DNA of 64,000 nt from Actinotalea soli (GCF_017565425.1 NZ_JAGEMK010000011.1:1-64000); one strand, 5' to 3'. Shown: positions 1-18,685, counted from the stretch's first letter. Notes: generated by a model from the letters alone, not told the origin. Made by a program: numbers and translations.

Positions 1-356
1 CTGACGTTAAACATTCGTCTCAACCACGTCACCGCAACAAGCACACCACCAACCACAACGGTCAGCACTGCACCCACCACGACGACAATTGGCATCGACT
101 TTTGGCACGCTGTTGAGTTCTCAAGGAGCAGACGCGCATCCATCCAGGCCCTCAAGGCCCGTCCGGAGGCAACCGTTCAACCTTACCCCCTCCAGGAGCT
201 CGCGGTGACCACTCGGTCTTCGTGAGATCCTGCATGGGTCCTGACGTGAAGATCAGGGCACCAAGGTGCCTTGCATCTTGTCAGGGGTGGTCACCCTCCG
301 GGGACCGGCCGGCGGGTTCTTGACCCGCTGTCCGTTCCTCCCCTCTCGGGGCGACG
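1..356 (-). promoter_or_regulatory. rRNA operon leader (pre-16S), running off the left edge
   Basis: No protein gene is credible in positions 1-496. Read on the minus strand, positions 104-124 give the sequence TTGAGAACTCAACAGCGTGCC, split here as TTGAGAACTCAACA then GCGTGCC, followed by CAAAAGTCGATGCC. This block is typical of actinobacterial pre-16S leaders, where it is linked to antitermination and RNase III processing. The 16S gene itself should lie just beyond position 1 to the left. A short palindrome (GGCACCAAGGTGCC, near 257-270) sits midway in the leader. The leader call rests on the motif and on the consensus promoter upstream; the mature 16S end is not in the window. Confidence 0.8.
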
Positions 357-362
357 TCGAGA

Positions 363-391
363 ACATTACGCGTGGTCCTCCGCGGCGTCAA
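363..391 (-). promoter_or_regulatory. Probable rRNA operon promoter (TTGACG-N17-TAATGT)
   Basis: On the minus strand a -35 element TTGACG (386-391) is separated by exactly 17 nt from a -10 element TAATGT (363-368). This is the best consensus sigma70-type promoter in the window. It lies just downstream of the tyrS stop and points toward the pre-16S leader motif, so it is most simply the rRNA promoter. The predicted start is near position 356. Confidence 0.7.
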
Positions 392-496
392 ACCCGATGC
401 CGGTGACCCCCGTCACGGCACCGTCGTGGGACCGCGTCGGCTGAGCCGGTCTGCACGTCGCTGCAGGTCAGCGGGCTCGACGCGACGACGCGCGGG

Positions 497-1771
497 TCAT
501 CTGGCCGTGTCCTGGACCAGCTCGGCGACCGCGAGTGTCCGCTTGCCGCGGCGCAGCAGGGCCCAGCGTCCGTGCAGCAGCTGTGCCGGCTCGAGCACGG
601 CGTCCTCGGCGGAGACCCGCTCGTTGTTGACCGAGACCCCGCCGTCGGCGATCGCGCGACGCCCCGCCCCGCGACCGGCAACCAGTCCGGTCGCCACGAG
701 CAGGTCCACGACCTCGGTGCCCAACCGCGCGAGCTCGGTCCGCGGCAGCTCCGCGAGGGCCGCCTCCAGAGTCGCCTCGTCGAGCTCGCCCAGCTCGCCC
801 CGGCCGAAGAGCGCCTGGCTCGCGGTGACCACCTTCTCCGTGGCCCCCTCACCGTGGACCAGGCTGGTGACCTCGTGGGCCAGGGCCCGCTGGGCCTCCC
901 GCGCCTGGGGCCGTACCTGGACGGCGTGCTCGAGCTCGGCGATCTCCTCGGGGGTGCGGTCCGTGAAGGTCCGCAGGAAGCGCACGACGTCCTCGTCCCC
1001 CGTGTTCAGCCAGAACTGGAAGAAGGCGTACGGGCTCATCATGTCCGGGGCCAGCCAGACCGCCCCGCCCTCGGACTTGCCGAACTTCGTGCCGTCGGCC
1101 TTGGTGATGAGCGGGGTGGTCAGGGCGTGCACAGCCGCCTGCTCGCTCTTGCGGATGAGCTCGACCCCCGAGAGCAGGTTCCCCCACTGGTCGTTGCCCC
1201 CGGTCTGCAGGGTGCACCCGTGCCGGCGGTAGAGCTCGAGGTAGTCCATCCCCTGGAGGATCTGGTAGCTGAACTCGGTGAAGGAGATGCCCTCGTCCGA
1301 GGCCAGCCTGCGAGCCACCGTGTCCTTGGCGAGCATCGTGCCGAGCCGGTAGTGCTTGCCGACCTCTCGCAGGAACTCGATCGCTCCCAGGTCTGCCGTC
1401 CAGTCCAGGTTGTTGACCATCAGGGCCGGGTTGTCACCCTCGAAGTCGAGGAACTGCGAGATCTGGCCCTGCAGGCGTTCGACCCACTCGGTGACCGTCT
1501 CCTTGGTGTTGAGCACCCGCTCCCCGGACATGCGCGGGTCGCCGATCATCCCGGTGGCACCACCCACCAGGGCCAGCACGCGGTGCCCCGACCGCTGCAG
1601 GTGGCGCAGGAGCACCAGCTGCACCAGGTGGCCGTGGTGCAGGCTCGGTGCGGTGGGGTCGAAGCCGCAGTAGACCGTGATCGGACCGGAGTCGAGGGCC
1701 TCACGCAGGGCCTGTGCGTCGGTGGTCTGCGCGAGCAACCCACGCCACTCGAGCTCGTCCAGGATGTGCAC
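497..1771 (-). CDS. tyrS: Tyrosine--tRNA ligase
   Basis: This 424-residue protein charges tRNA-Tyr in the cytoplasm. The class I signature appears as HHGH at residues 45-48 in place of HIGH, and the KMSKS-type loop appears as KFGKS at 229-233. A GGNDQWGN block near 191-198 matches the tyrosine-binding region of bacterial TyrRS. The C-terminal 70 residues look like an S4 RNA-binding domain, giving the usual full length. The start is GTG at 1771, preceded by GGAGGAG with 6-nt spacing. It lies 31 nt after the glycosylase gene and is the last gene before the rRNA promoter, so it may be read from the upstream minus-strand genes. Confidence 0.97.
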   Translation of the reverse strand: MHILDELEWRGLLAQTTDAQALREALDSGPITVYCGFDPTAPSLHHGHLVQLVLLRHLQRSGHRVLALVGGATGMIGDPRMSGERVLNTKETVTEWVERLQGQISQFLDFEGDNPALMVNNLDWTADLGAIEFLREVGKHYRLGTMLAKDTVARRLASDEGISFTEFSYQILQGMDYLELYRRHGCTLQTGGNDQWGNLLSGVELIRKSEQAAVHALTTPLITKADGTKFGKSEGGAVWLAPDMMSPYAFFQFWLNTGDEDVVRFLRTFTDRTPEEIAELEHAVQVRPQAREAQRALAHEVTSLVHGEGATEKVVTASQALFGRGELGELDEATLEAALAELPRTELARLGTEVVDLLVATGLVAGRGAGRRAIADGGVSVNNERVSAEDAVLEPAQLLHGRWALLRRGKRTLAVAELVQDTAR

Positions 1772-1802
1772 CGTCTACTCCTCCGTCGCCGATCTGCCAG
1801 GC

Positions 1803-2455
1803 CTAGTGTGCCGTGCGCGGACGGCGTGGGGCGCCAGGCCGGTACGCCGACACGCTGGGCTCCGCATCGACCCAGAACCGCCAGGGGTACAGGCGCGCGT
1901 CGCCGCCCGGGCCGCTCACCCCGACCCGAGGCCCCTGGACCGAGGACGGCGGGTCCTGCGCTCGCAGGAGGCTCACACGCCCCGCGGGGTCGAGGACCGC
2001 TGCCCCGTCGTCCTCGAGGTCGAGTCCCAGTGCCACCGCGAGCCGCGCCGGTCCGCGCGCCAGGTCGACGTCGGTCCGGCACACCCCGGTTCGACGGCGC
2101 CGCTCACGGGCGAGGGCTCGGCCGGCGACCACCTCCCCCGCGCGCAGCAGCACGGCCGCCGCCTCACCCGGCCGGCCCGTGACGAGGTTGACGCAGTGGT
2201 GCAGCCCCAGGTGGCGGTAGACGTACAGGTGCCCGGCGGCGCCGAACATGCTCGCGTTCCGTGCAGTGCGGCCGCGAAAGGCATGGGACCCGGGGTCCTC
2301 GGCGCCGTCGTAGGCCTCGACCTCGGTGAGCCGAACAGTCACCGTGCCCTCACCGCTCCGCACCGTGACGGTGCCGCCGAGCAGGGCTGGGGCGAGCCGG
2401 GGCACCGGGCGCTCGAGCCAGGATGGGTCGATCGGGCGGAGCTCGCCCTCGTCGC

Positions 2456-2459
<4 letters not shown>
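1803..2459 (-). CDS. DNA-3-methyladenine glycosylase (AAG/MPG family)
   Basis: This 218-residue base-excision repair enzyme removes alkylated purines from DNA. The family core is clear: LTEVEAYDG near residues 44-52, with the probable catalytic Glu at 46, followed by SHAFRGRTARNASMF and the YVYRHLGLHHCVN segment of AAG-type glycosylases. I chose the GTG at 2459, which overlaps the stop of the upstream kinase gene as GTGA. A longer in-frame version would add about 33 low-complexity Arg/Gly residues lying inside the kinase gene. It sits at the tail of the arginine-gene transcription unit and has no metabolic link to it. Confidence 0.92.
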
Positions 2460-5677
<3,218 letters not shown>

Positions 5678-5741
5678 CACAGTTCTCTCTCTGGCAGGGG
5701 GTACGGGTCAGGTCGGGGCGCGGGCGACGAGCAGGCACTGC

Positions 5742-9406
<3,665 letters not shown>

Positions 9407-9410
<4 letters not shown>

Positions 9411-10570
9411 GTGGAGTACGCGCTGTTCTCGTGGACGTAGTCGTGGGTCAGGTCGTTGGTCCAGACGGTGGCCTCGGCCTGCCCGGCGTGCAGGTCGATC
9501 TCGACGAGCACCTCCCGTGCTGCGGCCATGTCGACCAGCTCACGGGGCTCGCCCAGGCCTCCGGCCCGGCAGACCAAGACGCCGTTGATGCTCACGTCGA
9601 CCTCGTCGGCCTCGAAGGCCGCCTGCTCCACGGGGACCGTGCCGACAGCGGAGAGGATCCGGCCCCAGTTCGGGTCGTTGCCGAAGACCGCGGCCTTGAC
9701 CAGGTTCGAACGGGTCACGGCACGGGCCACCTGGACGGCGGCCTGCTCGGTCTCGGCACCGCGCACGGTGACCGCGACGTCGTGGCTGGCCCCCTCGGCG
9801 TCGGCCACGAGCTGGCGAGCGAGGTCGGCGGCGGCCGCGGTCACGGCCTCGGTCAGCTCGGCGGCCGAGACCTCGACCCCGCTGGCCCCCGAGGCCAGCA
9901 GCAGGACGGTGTCGTTGGTCGACATGCAGCCGTCGGAGTCGACCCGGTCGAAGGTGAGCCGCGTCGCGTGGCGGAGCGCGGCATCCAGGGTGGCCGGCTC
10001 GACCACCGCGTCGGTGGTCAGGACGCTGAGCATGGTGGCCAGCCCTGGCGCCAGCATCCCGGCGCCCTTGGCCATGCCGCCGACGGACCAGCCCGCGCGC
10101 TCGAGGTGGACCGTCTTGGCCACGCTGTCGGTGGTGCGGATGGCCTCGGCCGCGGCGGGCCCGCCGTCCCCTGCGAGAGCCGCGGTCGCCGCGTCGGCCC
10201 CGGCCAGGAGTCGGTCCATGGGTAGCCGCACGCCGATGAGCCCCGTCGAGCAGACGAGCACGTCACCGGCCGAGCAGCCGAGGCCCTCGGCGACGTGCTC
10301 GGCGGTCCGGTGCGTGTCGAGGAAGCCCTCGGGCCCGGTGCACGCGTTGGCCCCGCCCGAGTTCAGGACCACGGCGCGGGCCACGCCGTCCCCGACGGCG
10401 ACCCGTGACCACTGGACGGGGGCAGCCTGGACCCGGTTGGTCGTGAAGACGGCCGCCGCGGCCTGGACGGGGCCGTCGTTGACGACGAGGGCGACGTCCG
10501 GGGCACCGGAGCTCTTGAGGCCGGCGGCGACCCCGGCCGCCCGGAACCCGGCAGGACCGGTCACGCTCAC
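9407..10570 (-). CDS. argJ: Glutamate N-acetyltransferase / ornithine acetyltransferase
   Basis: ArgJ moves the acetyl group from acetylornithine back to glutamate, making the pathway cyclic. The 387-residue proenzyme cleaves itself in front of a Thr nucleophile, here T179 in the [14 protein letters not shown] block. The GNDPNWGRI block near the C-terminus is also typical. Start GTG 10570 overlaps the argC stop as GTGA. Whether it is bifunctional (also using acetyl-CoA) cannot be read from sequence. No argA or argE lies in the window, which fits an acetyl-recycling route. Confidence 0.96.
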
Positions 10571-11613
10571 GGTGCGACTCCTTCGATCGTCAGGCCCAGG
10601 GTCTCGGGGAGACCCAGGGCGAGGTTCATCGACTGGACAGCGGCCCCTGCGGTGCCCTTGACGAGGTTGTCCAGGGCGCAGACGGTGACGACCCGGCCGG
10701 CGCGCTCGTCGACCGCCACCTGCACGAGCGCGGTGTTGGCGCCGACCGTCGCAGCTGTCGAGGGCCACTGGCCCTCGGGCAGCAGCTCGACGAACGGCTC
10801 GTCCGCGTAGGCCTCGGCCCACGCGGCGCGGACGGCCGCCGGATCGGTCCCTGGCACCAGGCGTGCGGTGGTCGTGGCGAGGATCCCGCGAGACATCGGG
10901 ACGAGCGTCGGCGTGAAGGACAGCCCGACCGCCTCGGCGCCGACGGCCCGGAGGTTCTGCTCGATCTCGGGGATGTGCCGGTGGGCACCCGCGACCGCGT
11001 AGGGCACCGCGGACCCCATCCCCTCGGCCGCGAGGAGGTTCGGTCGTGTCGCCCGACCGGCCCCCGAGTAGCCGACGGCGAGGACCGCCACCAGGTCGGC
11101 GGCCTCGACGACGCCGCGCGCGACGCCCGGCTGGATCCCGAGGGTGACGGCCGTGACGTTGCAGCCGGGCACCGCGACGCGGTGGGCTCCGACGAGCTCG
11201 TCGCGCTGGCGGCTCCCGTCGGCCCGGATCAGCTCGGGCAGACCGTAGGGCCAGGTCCCGGCGTGCGGCGTGCCGTAGAAGGCCTCCCAGGCTGCCGGGT
11301 CGGCCAACCGGTGGTCCGCAGCGCAGTCCAGGACGAGGACCCCCTCGCCCAGCTCCGCGGCGACCGCGGCCGAGGCGCCGTGCGGCAGGGCGAGGACGAC
11401 GACGTCGTGCCCGGCAAGAGTGGCAGCGCTCGTCGGCAGGATCTCGCGGTCGGCCAGGGACCGGAGGTGAGGCTGATGGGACCCGAGGCGGTCGCCCGCG
11501 GAGGAGAAGGCCGTCACGGCCCCCACCTCGACGCCCGGGTGGGAGGAGAGCAGGCGGAGGACCTCTCCCCCGGCGTACCCGCTCGCTCCGGACACGGCCA
11601 CTGAGACTGACAT
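10567..11613 (-). CDS. argC: N-acetyl-gamma-glutamyl-phosphate reductase
   Basis: ArgC reduces acetylglutamyl phosphate to the semialdehyde with NADPH. The 348-residue protein has the Rossmann motif GASGYAGGE at 9-17 and the catalytic Cys C151 in VPGCNVTAV. It is the first gene of the arg operon. I chose ATG 11613; an in-frame ATG at 11619 would add two residues. A TATATT hexamer lies 7 nt before 11613, inside an ARG-box-like sequence, so the mRNA may be leaderless and directly blocked by ArgR. Confidence 0.96.
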   Translation of the reverse strand: MSVSVAVSGASGYAGGEVLRLLSSHPGVEVGAVTAFSSAGDRLGSHQPHLRSLADREILPTSAATLAGHDVVVLALPHGASAAVAAELGEGVLVLDCAADHRLADPAAWEAFYGTPHAGTWPYGLPELIRADGSRQRDELVGAHRVAVPGCNVTAVTLGIQPGVARGVVEAADLVAVLAVGYSGAGRATRPNLLAAEGMGSAVPYAVAGAHRHIPEIEQNLRAVGAEAVGLSFTPTLVPMSRGILATTTARLVPGTDPAAVRAAWAEAYADEPFVELLPEGQWPSTAATVGANTALVQVAVDERAGRVVTVCALDNLVKGTAGAAVQSMNLALGLPETLGLTIEGVAP

Positions 11614-11640
11614 GTGCATGAATATACACGCCACTGCATG
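11614..11640 (-). promoter_or_regulatory. Probable ARG box and -10 element of the arg operon
   Basis: This A/T-rich patch stands out from its 73% G+C surroundings. It contains TGCATGAATATACACG followed after a short gap by CTGCATGA, resembling the imperfect palindromic ARG boxes bound by ArgR. Within it, the minus strand has TATATT (11621-11626), 7 nt before the argC ATG, which would suit a leaderless -10. No good -35 is visible. Operator overlapping -10 and start codon would give tight repression. The box assignment is inference from sequence resemblance and position. Confidence 0.6.
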
Positions 11641-11703
11641 ACGAGGCGCCGGGGCGCGGCGAGTCGGCTGGAATGCTCCCACCCGCCGGGGCGTTCTCCC
11701 GGC

Positions 11704-12684
11704 ATGCGTGCTATCCAAGCCATGAGAGCGGGCGGTCCCGAGGTCCTCGAGGTGGCCGACGTCCCGGAGGCGCCTCCCGGCCCCGGCACCGTCCTGGTCG
11801 CGGTCGCGGCGGCCGGGGTCAACTTCATCGACACGTACCGCCGATCCGGCACCTACCCGATGCCCTACCCCCACGTCGTGGGCAGCGAGGGCGCCGGGAC
11901 GGTCGTCGCCGTCGGGGCCGGGGTCGAGGGCTTCGCGGTGGGCGACAGGGTGGCCTGGGTCGACGGCACGGCTGGCTCCTACGCCGAGCAGGTCGAGCTC
12001 GCCGCGCGGCACGCCGTCCCCGTACCTCACGGCGTGACCCTTCAGCAGGCTGCCGCCGTGATGCTCCAGGGCCTGACCGCGCACTACCTGGTCGACTCGA
12101 CCTTCCCGGTGACCGCCGGCCAACGGGTCCTGGTCCACGCCGGGGCCGGTGGCGTGGGCCTGCTCCTGACCCAGCTCGCCGTCGCGCGAGGGGCCGTCGT
12201 CGTGAGCACCGTCTCGACCGAGGAGAAAGCAGCCCTCTCCCGGGGGGCGGGCGCCACCCACGTCATCCGTTACGACCAGCTCGCGGATCTTGCCGAGGAG
12301 CTGCCCGCCCTGGTGCGCGAGCACGTCGGAGGGGTCGAGACGGTCTTCGACGGGGTCGGTGCCGCCACCTTCGACGCCTCTCTCGCGAGCCTGGTGCCCC
12401 GGGGCGGTCTCGCGCTCTTCGGAGGCGCCTCGGGTCAGGTGGACCCGGTCGACCCCCAGCGGCTGGCCCGGGCCGGCTCGGTGTTCCTGACCCGACCGAC
12501 CCTGGCGCACCACGTCGCCACGCGCGCCGAGCTCCTGCACCGGACAGCGGCCGTCTTCGACGCCATGCTGCGCGGCTCCCTCGAGGTCAGGGTCGGTGCG
12601 ACCTTCCCGCTCGCCGAGGCCGCCGAGGCCCACCGCCTGCTCGAGGGCCGGGGCAGCACGGGCAAGATCCTCCTCCTGCCCTGA
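11704..12684 (+). CDS. NADPH:quinone oxidoreductase, MDR family
   Basis: This 326-residue zinc-less medium-chain reductase resembles QorA, which reduces quinones with NADPH. It shows [14 protein letters not shown] in the catalytic domain, [16 protein letters not shown], and the nucleotide-binding [14 protein letters not shown]. It lacks the structural zinc Cys cluster of alcohol dehydrogenases. ATG 11704 gives the family-standard opening; an in-frame ATG at 11614 would add about 30 residues of unlikely sequence that overlap the arg operator. It is divergent from argC and convergent with pheT. The substrate is not identifiable. Confidence 0.9.
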   Translation: MRAIQAMRAGGPEVLEVADVPEAPPGPGTVLVAVAAAGVNFIDTYRRSGTYPMPYPHVVGSEGAGTVVAVGAGVEGFAVGDRVAWVDGTAGSYAEQVELAARHAVPVPHGVTLQQAAAVMLQGLTAHYLVDSTFPVTAGQRVLVHAGAGGVGLLLTQLAVARGAVVVSTVSTEEKAALSRGAGATHVIRYDQLADLAEELPALVREHVGGVETVFDGVGAATFDASLASLVPRGGLALFGGASGQVDPVDPQRLARAGSVFLTRPTLAHHVATRAELLHRTAAVFDAMLRGSLEVRVGATFPLAEAAEAHRLLEGRGSTGKILLLP

Positions 12685-12697
12685 GAGCACCTGACCT

Positions 12698-12742
12698 GGG
12701 ACGACGTGCACCGAGACGACGTGGCCCGGGACGACGTGGCGC
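12698..12742. repeat. Three tandem 15-bp repeats between qor and pheT
   Basis: Three head-to-tail 15-mers are present: GGGACGACGTGCACC (12698-12712), GAGACGACGTGGCCC (12713-12727) and GGGACGACGTGGCGC (12728-12742). Each contains GACGACGTG. They lie in the 117-bp gap between two convergent genes. No protein, clear terminator or known operator explains them. Confidence 0.7.
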
Positions 12743-12801
12743 ACTGAGCCCGGACGGGCAGGGCACCAGCGGTCAGCCGGAGGGCGACGCGCACGGCACG
12801 G

Positions 12802-15386
12802 TCAGCCGCGCAGGACCGCGCCGTGCCGCCGCGCCGCCTCGGCGACGGCTGCCTCCCGGACCGCTGCGGCCTCCGCAGCGGTGAGCGTGCGGTCCTGAGC
12901 GCGCAGCCGCAGGGCGAAGGCCAACGAGCGGTGCCCCGGCGGGACCGGGTCACCGGTGTAGACGTCGAACAGGCGCAGGTCCTCGACGATCTCCCCCGCC
13001 GAGGACGCGGCAGCCCCCGTCCGCACGGCGTCGAGCACCTCACCTGCCGGGACCTCGGCCGGGACGACGAGGGCGATGTCCTCCTTGGCCGCCGGGTAGG
13101 TCGAGACCGGGGTGGCCTGGACCGGGCCGGGAACGGCCGCGAGGACGACGTCGAGGTCCACCTCGAAGGCCACGGCACGGTCGGGCAGGCCGAGAGCCGT
13201 CACCACCGTCGGGTGCAGCTCCCCGGCGTACCCGACCAGGGTGCCGTCGGCCAGCTCCAGGCGTGCGGTGCGTCCGGGGTGCCAGGGGGCGATCTCCTCG
13301 GCCTGACGCACCTCGAGCTCGACGCCGACCGCGCGGGCCACGAGGCGCGCGCCCGCGATCGCATCGGTGTGGTCGGCCCTGCGTCCGGCCCCCCACCATC
13401 CGGCAGGGTCGCGCAGCCCCGTGAGGACCGCCGCGACGTGCCGGGGCTGCGCCGGCACGGCCAGCTCGAGGCGGTCGAGGTCCCGGTCCGTCGGTCGGAC
13501 CGCGCCGGGGAGCTGGGGCGCGCCGTCCGCCTCCGGGCTCGGCAGGGTGACCACGCCGGTCTCCGAGATCGCCAGGTCCGTCAGACCTCTCCCCACGTTG
13601 CGGCGCACCGTCTCGAGGAGGGTCACCAGGAGGTTGGTCCGCATCTCGGGCTGCTGCTCCGAGATCGGGTTCGCCAGCCGCAGCGACCGGCGCCGCGGGT
13701 CCTGGGCCGGGAGGCCGAGCTCGTCGTGCTGGTGCGACCCGACGAAGGGATAGCTGAGCGTCTCGACGTAGCCCGCCTCCGCGAGAGCCCGCGCGACGGC
13801 GCGGCGGGCACGCTGCCCGTCCGAGAGACCACGGCCTGCCGGAGCCACCGGGAGGACCGAGGGAACGGCGTCGTAGCCCTCGAGCCGCGCCACCTCCTCG
13901 ACCAGGTCGACCGGCATGGTGAGGTCAGGGCGCCAGGTGGGCGGCTGGACGCTGACGGTCCCCGTCCCGCCGGCGACGTCGTGCGGTGAGCTCACCGTGC
14001 AGCCGACGGCCTCGAGGGCACCGACGACCTGCTCAGGGCCGTAGGGCACGCCGACGAGCTGGGCGGGCAGGCCCAGGTTGAGCATGATCGCGGGCGCCGG
14101 GGCCGTGCGGTCCACGTCGGTCAGCTCGACGTCGGCCACGCCACCGCCGTGCTCGACGAGGAGCTCGACCACGCGACGCACCGCGACCCGGGGCAGCGCC
14201 GGGTCGACCCCGCGCTCGAAGCGCTTGGCGGCCTCGCTCGGGATGCGGTGCCGTCGAGCCGACCGCGCGACGCTGACGGGGTCGAAGTGCGCCCCCTCGA
14301 CGAGCAGGTCTCTCGTGCTCGCGGTCACCTCGCTGTCCGCCCCGCCCATCACCCCGGCGATGCCGAGCACCCGGGCACCGCGCTCGCCCTCGGGGCTGTC
14401 GGTGATGAGGAGGTCCTCGGTGTGCAGGCTGCGCTCGGTGCCGTCCAGGGTCGTCAACCGGTCCCCCGCGCGGGCCCGGCGCACGACCACGGGCGCGGCG
14501 ACCTGCGCGAGGTCGTAGGCGTGCAGGGGCTGCCCCAGGTCGAGCATCACGTAGTTCGTCACGTCGACCGCGAGGGAGATCGGTCGCATCCCGGCCTGGG
14601 TGAGCCGGCGCTGCATCCACGCGGGGGACGGCCGTGCGGCGTCGACGCCCCGGACGACCTGGGCCACGAACCTGTCGCAACCAGGCACGTCATGGATCGG
14701 TGCCGCGTCGTCCACCTCGACGGAGAAGCCGTCGACCGCCGGGCTCTCATCCTGCGGGGCGAGGGCGGCCCGGTCGGTGAAGGGTGCGCCTGTTGCGTGG
14801 CCGTACTCGCGGGCCACTCCGCGCATCGAGAAGCAGTAGCCCCGGTCGGGGGTCACGTTGATCTCCAGGACCTCCTCACCCAGTCCCAGGAGCCCACGGG
14901 CGTCGGTCCCGGGTGCGGCCTCGAGGCCCAGGCGGGCGAGAACGATGATGCCCTCGTGGTCCTCGCCCAGGCCGAGCTCGCGCGAGGAGCAGATCATGCC
15001 GTCCGAGACGTGCCCGTAGGTCTTGCGGGAGGCGATCGCGAAGGGGCCCGGCAGCACGGTGCCCGGCAGCGCGACGACGACGTCGTCACCGACGCCGAAG
15101 TTGTGCGCCCCGCACACGATCCCGCGTGGCTCGGGTGTGCCGTCCTCGGCGGTCCCGTTGTGCGCGCCGACGTCGACCCTGCACCAGTTGATCGTCTTGC
15201 CGTTCTTCTGCGGCTCAGGGGTCAGCTCGACCACCCGCCCCACCACGAGCGGCCCCGTCACGGCGGCCGGATGGATGGCCTCCTCCTCGAGGCCCACCCG
15301 GACGAGGTCGGACGCGAGCTGCTCGGCCGTGGTCCCGGCGGGAACCTCGACGTGCTCGGCGAGCCAGGTCAGCGGGATGCGCGGCA

Positions 15387-15387
<1 letters not shown>
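12802..15387 (-). CDS. pheT: Phenylalanine--tRNA ligase beta subunit
   Basis: PheT is the large subunit of the alpha2-beta2 PheRS. At 861 residues it is full length for the long bacterial form. The N-terminal tRNA-binding OB fold covers roughly residues 40-155, the B3/B4 editing domain follows (about 215-400), then B5. The C-terminal 95 residues are the anticodon-binding FDX-ACB fold (YPAAKEDIALVV). ATG 15387 overlaps the pheS stop as TGATG, so the two subunits are coupled. Confidence 0.97.
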
Positions 15388-16583
<1,196 letters not shown>

Positions 16584-16696
16584 TCAGTCGCGCGGCCCGC
16601 GCACGGGCCGCGGAAATCGTCCGCCGGGGACGAGACGAGTCGCGATCACGCTCACATCGTGCCACAGCAGGGGTCCGTCGCGGCGCCGGGTGACGG

Positions 16697-17344
16697 TCAG
16701 GGGACGGTGCCTCCACCGCAGGTGAGGGTGCGCAGGGAGGTGTAGAGCGGGCCACCGTGCCGCCCCGCACCCGGCTGCGAGCTCATCAGCTCGACCTGCT
16801 CGACCGTCCACGAGGGCCCGCGGTAGAGCGACATCGCCGCGACCAGCGACTCGACGGCCCCGGGTCCGTGGTCCGGTACACCGCGGGACGGGTGCCCACG
16901 ACGCCCGGAGCGGGCCCTGTCCCCCGCGCTCCGCGAGACCCGACCCACCGTGAGGTGCGGGCGCGACCGGACACGGACCTCGGGAGCCGCACCTGCGGCC
17001 TCCCCGGACCGCCGTGCCGCGGCGACGAGGGCCTGCATCCCGTCCAGGTCGCCACCGACCCCGACCCAGAGCGTACGGTGGGAGAAGACCCCGGCTCCGC
17101 GGAGGTCGAGCTCGACAGGAACGACCTCGTCGACCGCACCCTCGAGCGCGACGGTGAGCTCGTCGGCGGCCCCGTCGGAGAGCTCACCGTAGAAGGCCAC
17201 CGTGACGTGCCTGTTCTCCGGGGCAGACCACCGGACAGGGCGCGGCCCGCCCGCGGTCGGAAGGGACGCAGCGACCCCCTCGAGCGCGAGGCTCAGGTGG
17301 TCGAGCACGTGCTGGGGCGGTCGCACCGCGAGGAAGAGGCGCAC
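16697..17344 (-). CDS. thpR: RNA 2',3'-cyclic phosphodiesterase (2'-5' RNA ligase family)
   Basis: This 215-residue 2H phosphoesterase opens 2',3'-cyclic phosphates on RNA ends and is historically called 2'-5' RNA ligase. Both HxTx motifs are present: HVTV at 46-49 and HLTV at 130-133. They sit in the bilobal context expected (MRLFLAVRPP opening, FYGEL after the first motif). The middle region is somewhat extended and Gly/Arg-rich. The start is GTG 17344. It lies 23 nt after the RNA methyltransferase gene. Confidence 0.9.
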   Translation of the reverse strand: MRLFLAVRPPQHVLDHLSLALEGVAASLPTAGGPRPVRWSAPENRHVTVAFYGELSDGAADELTVALEGAVDEVVPVELDLRGAGVFSHRTLWVGVGGDLDGMQALVAAARRSGEAAGAAPEVRVRSRPHLTVGRVSRSAGDRARSGRRGHPSRGVPDHGPGAVESLVAAMSLYRGPSWTVEQVELMSSQPGAGRHGGPLYTSLRTLTCGGGTVP

Positions 17345-17367
17345 CCTCCGAGCGTCCCACGGGCCGG

Positions 17368-18267
17368 TCAGGCCCGGCGTGCCCGCGCGCTGGCGTACAG
17401 GCAGAGCGTGGCCGCGGTCGCGAGGTTGAGGGACTCGGCGAGACCGTGGATCGGCACGCGCACCGAGGAGTCCGCCAGGGCGAGCTCCTGCGGGCTCAGG
17501 CCGCGGGCCTCGTTCCCGAAGAGCCAGGCCGTGGGTGCCGTGAGGTCGGGAGGCGCCGGGTCGCCGGGACCCTCCGGACCGCGAGCCTCGCCGCGGTGCC
17601 GTGGGCGTCCGGCACCGTCGCCCTCGTCCGTCCCGGGTGGCGTCACGTGGTCGAGGAGGTCGTCGACGTCGTGCGTGCCCTGACCGGTCGCGGCGAGAAC
17701 GACCAGACCTGCGTCCCGCAGAGCGGCCACCGCCTCCGGGACGGTCAGGCCGGTCACGACCGGGAGGTGGAAGATCGAGCCGGCGCTCGAGCGGACCACC
17801 TTGGGGTTGTGCAGGTCGACGCTCTCCCCAGCGAGCACCACCGCGTCGGCCCCGGCGGCGTCGGCAGCACGGATCACGGTGCCTGCGTTGCCCGGGTCGC
17901 GCACCGTGGCGAGGACCGCCACGAGGGCGGGACCTGCCGCGAGCACACCGTCGAGGGTGCGTGCGAGCTGCTGGACCACCGCAACCGCGCCCTGACCGTC
18001 GGGGCTCATCGCCTCGAGGACCTCGGCGGTGCCGGTCCGCACCTGGACCCCACCCTCGTCCGCGGCACGCACCAGGTCCGGGTGGCGGTCGGCAGCGGCA
18101 CGGCTCAGGTACAGCTCACGGACCGCCCCGGGACGGCAGCGCAGGGCCTCGCGCACGGCCTGCGGGCCCTCGACGAGGAAGTGACCCGTCCGACGACGCG
18201 ACGAACGCCCGGCCAGGGCCTTCACCGCCCTGACCCGCTCGGCGCGGGGGTTGGACAGCTCGGGCAC
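17368..18267 (-). CDS. SPOUT (SpoU/TrmH) family RNA 2'-O-methyltransferase
   Basis: This roughly 299-residue protein methylates a ribose 2'-OH on rRNA or tRNA. An N-terminal substrate-binding domain (FLVEGPQAVREAL) leads into the SPOUT knot. Motif 1 contains RDPGNAGTVIRAADAAG, motif 2 is LFGNEARGL, and motif 3 is VPIHGLAESLNLATA. A Gly/Pro-rich insert of about 40 residues lies before motif 2. I chose GTG 18267; a longer in-frame version would enter rplT. This family often follows rplT in actinobacteria. The exact target nucleotide is unknown. Confidence 0.9.
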   Translation of the reverse strand: MPELSNPRAERVRAVKALAGRSSRRRTGHFLVEGPQAVREALRCRPGAVRELYLSRAAADRHPDLVRAADEGGVQVRTGTAEVLEAMSPDGQGAVAVVQQLARTLDGVLAAGPALVAVLATVRDPGNAGTVIRAADAAGADAVVLAGESVDLHNPKVVRSSAGSIFHLPVVTGLTVPEAVAALRDAGLVVLAATGQGTHDVDDLLDHVTPPGTDEGDGAGRPRHRGEARGPEGPGDPAPPDLTAPTAWLFGNEARGLSPQELALADSSVRVPIHGLAESLNLATAATLCLYASARARRA

Positions 18268-18298
18268 GGACCGGGCGCTCGTCGTGGGGTACGTCGGG

Positions 18299-18685
18299 TC
18301 AGGCCGCCGCGGAGGGCGCGTTGACGTCAGCCGGCAGCGCGTCCTTCGCCAGCTGGACCAGGGCCGCGAAGGCCGGGGCGTCGTTGACAGCCATGTCGGC
18401 CAGCACACGACGGTCGACCTCGATGCCCGCGAGCTTGAGGCCCTGGATGAGGCGGTTGTAGGTCAGGCCCTGCTCGCGCGAGGCCGCGTTGATCCGCTGG
18501 ATCCACAGCCGGCGGAAGTCACCCTTGCGCGCCTTGCGGTCGCGGTAGGAGTAGACGAGCGAGTGGGTGACCTGCTCCTTGGCCTTGCGGTAGAGCCGCG
18601 ACCGCTGACCGCGGTAACCGCTCGCGCGCTCGAGTGTCGTCCGGCGCTTCTTCTGGGCATTGACTGCCCGCTTCACGCGTGCCAC
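18299..18685 (-). CDS. rplT: 50S ribosomal protein L20
   Basis: L20 is needed early in 50S assembly and binds 23S rRNA. The 128-residue protein is typical: [15 protein letters not shown] opening, [15 protein letters not shown], and the globular C-terminal part with [16 protein letters not shown]. It carries a short Ala-rich tail after the conserved core. It is the last gene of infC-rpmI-rplT. In several bacteria L20 or IF3 autoregulates this operon; whether that happens here is not shown. Confidence 0.98.
   Translation of the reverse strand: MARVKRAVNAQKKRRTTLERASGYRGQRSRLYRKAKEQVTHSLVYSYRDRKARKGDFRRLWIQRINAASREQGLTYNRLIQGLKLAGIEVDRRVLADMAVNDAPAFAALVQLAKDALPADVNAPSAAA

Noticed and set aside
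257-270. GGCACCAAGGTGCC palindrome as a terminator
   Set aside because: Six-bp arms with two bases between and no T-run; it lies inside the rRNA leader, where a terminator would be harmful.
1-496. tRNA gene or small protein in the left-edge gap
   Set aside because: No cloverleaf with TTCGA-type arm is visible and no frame has a ribosome-binding site. The rRNA promoter and leader explain the region.
5678-5741. ARG box between argR and argG
   Set aside because: The gap is G+C-rich with no palindromic A/T patch like that at argC.
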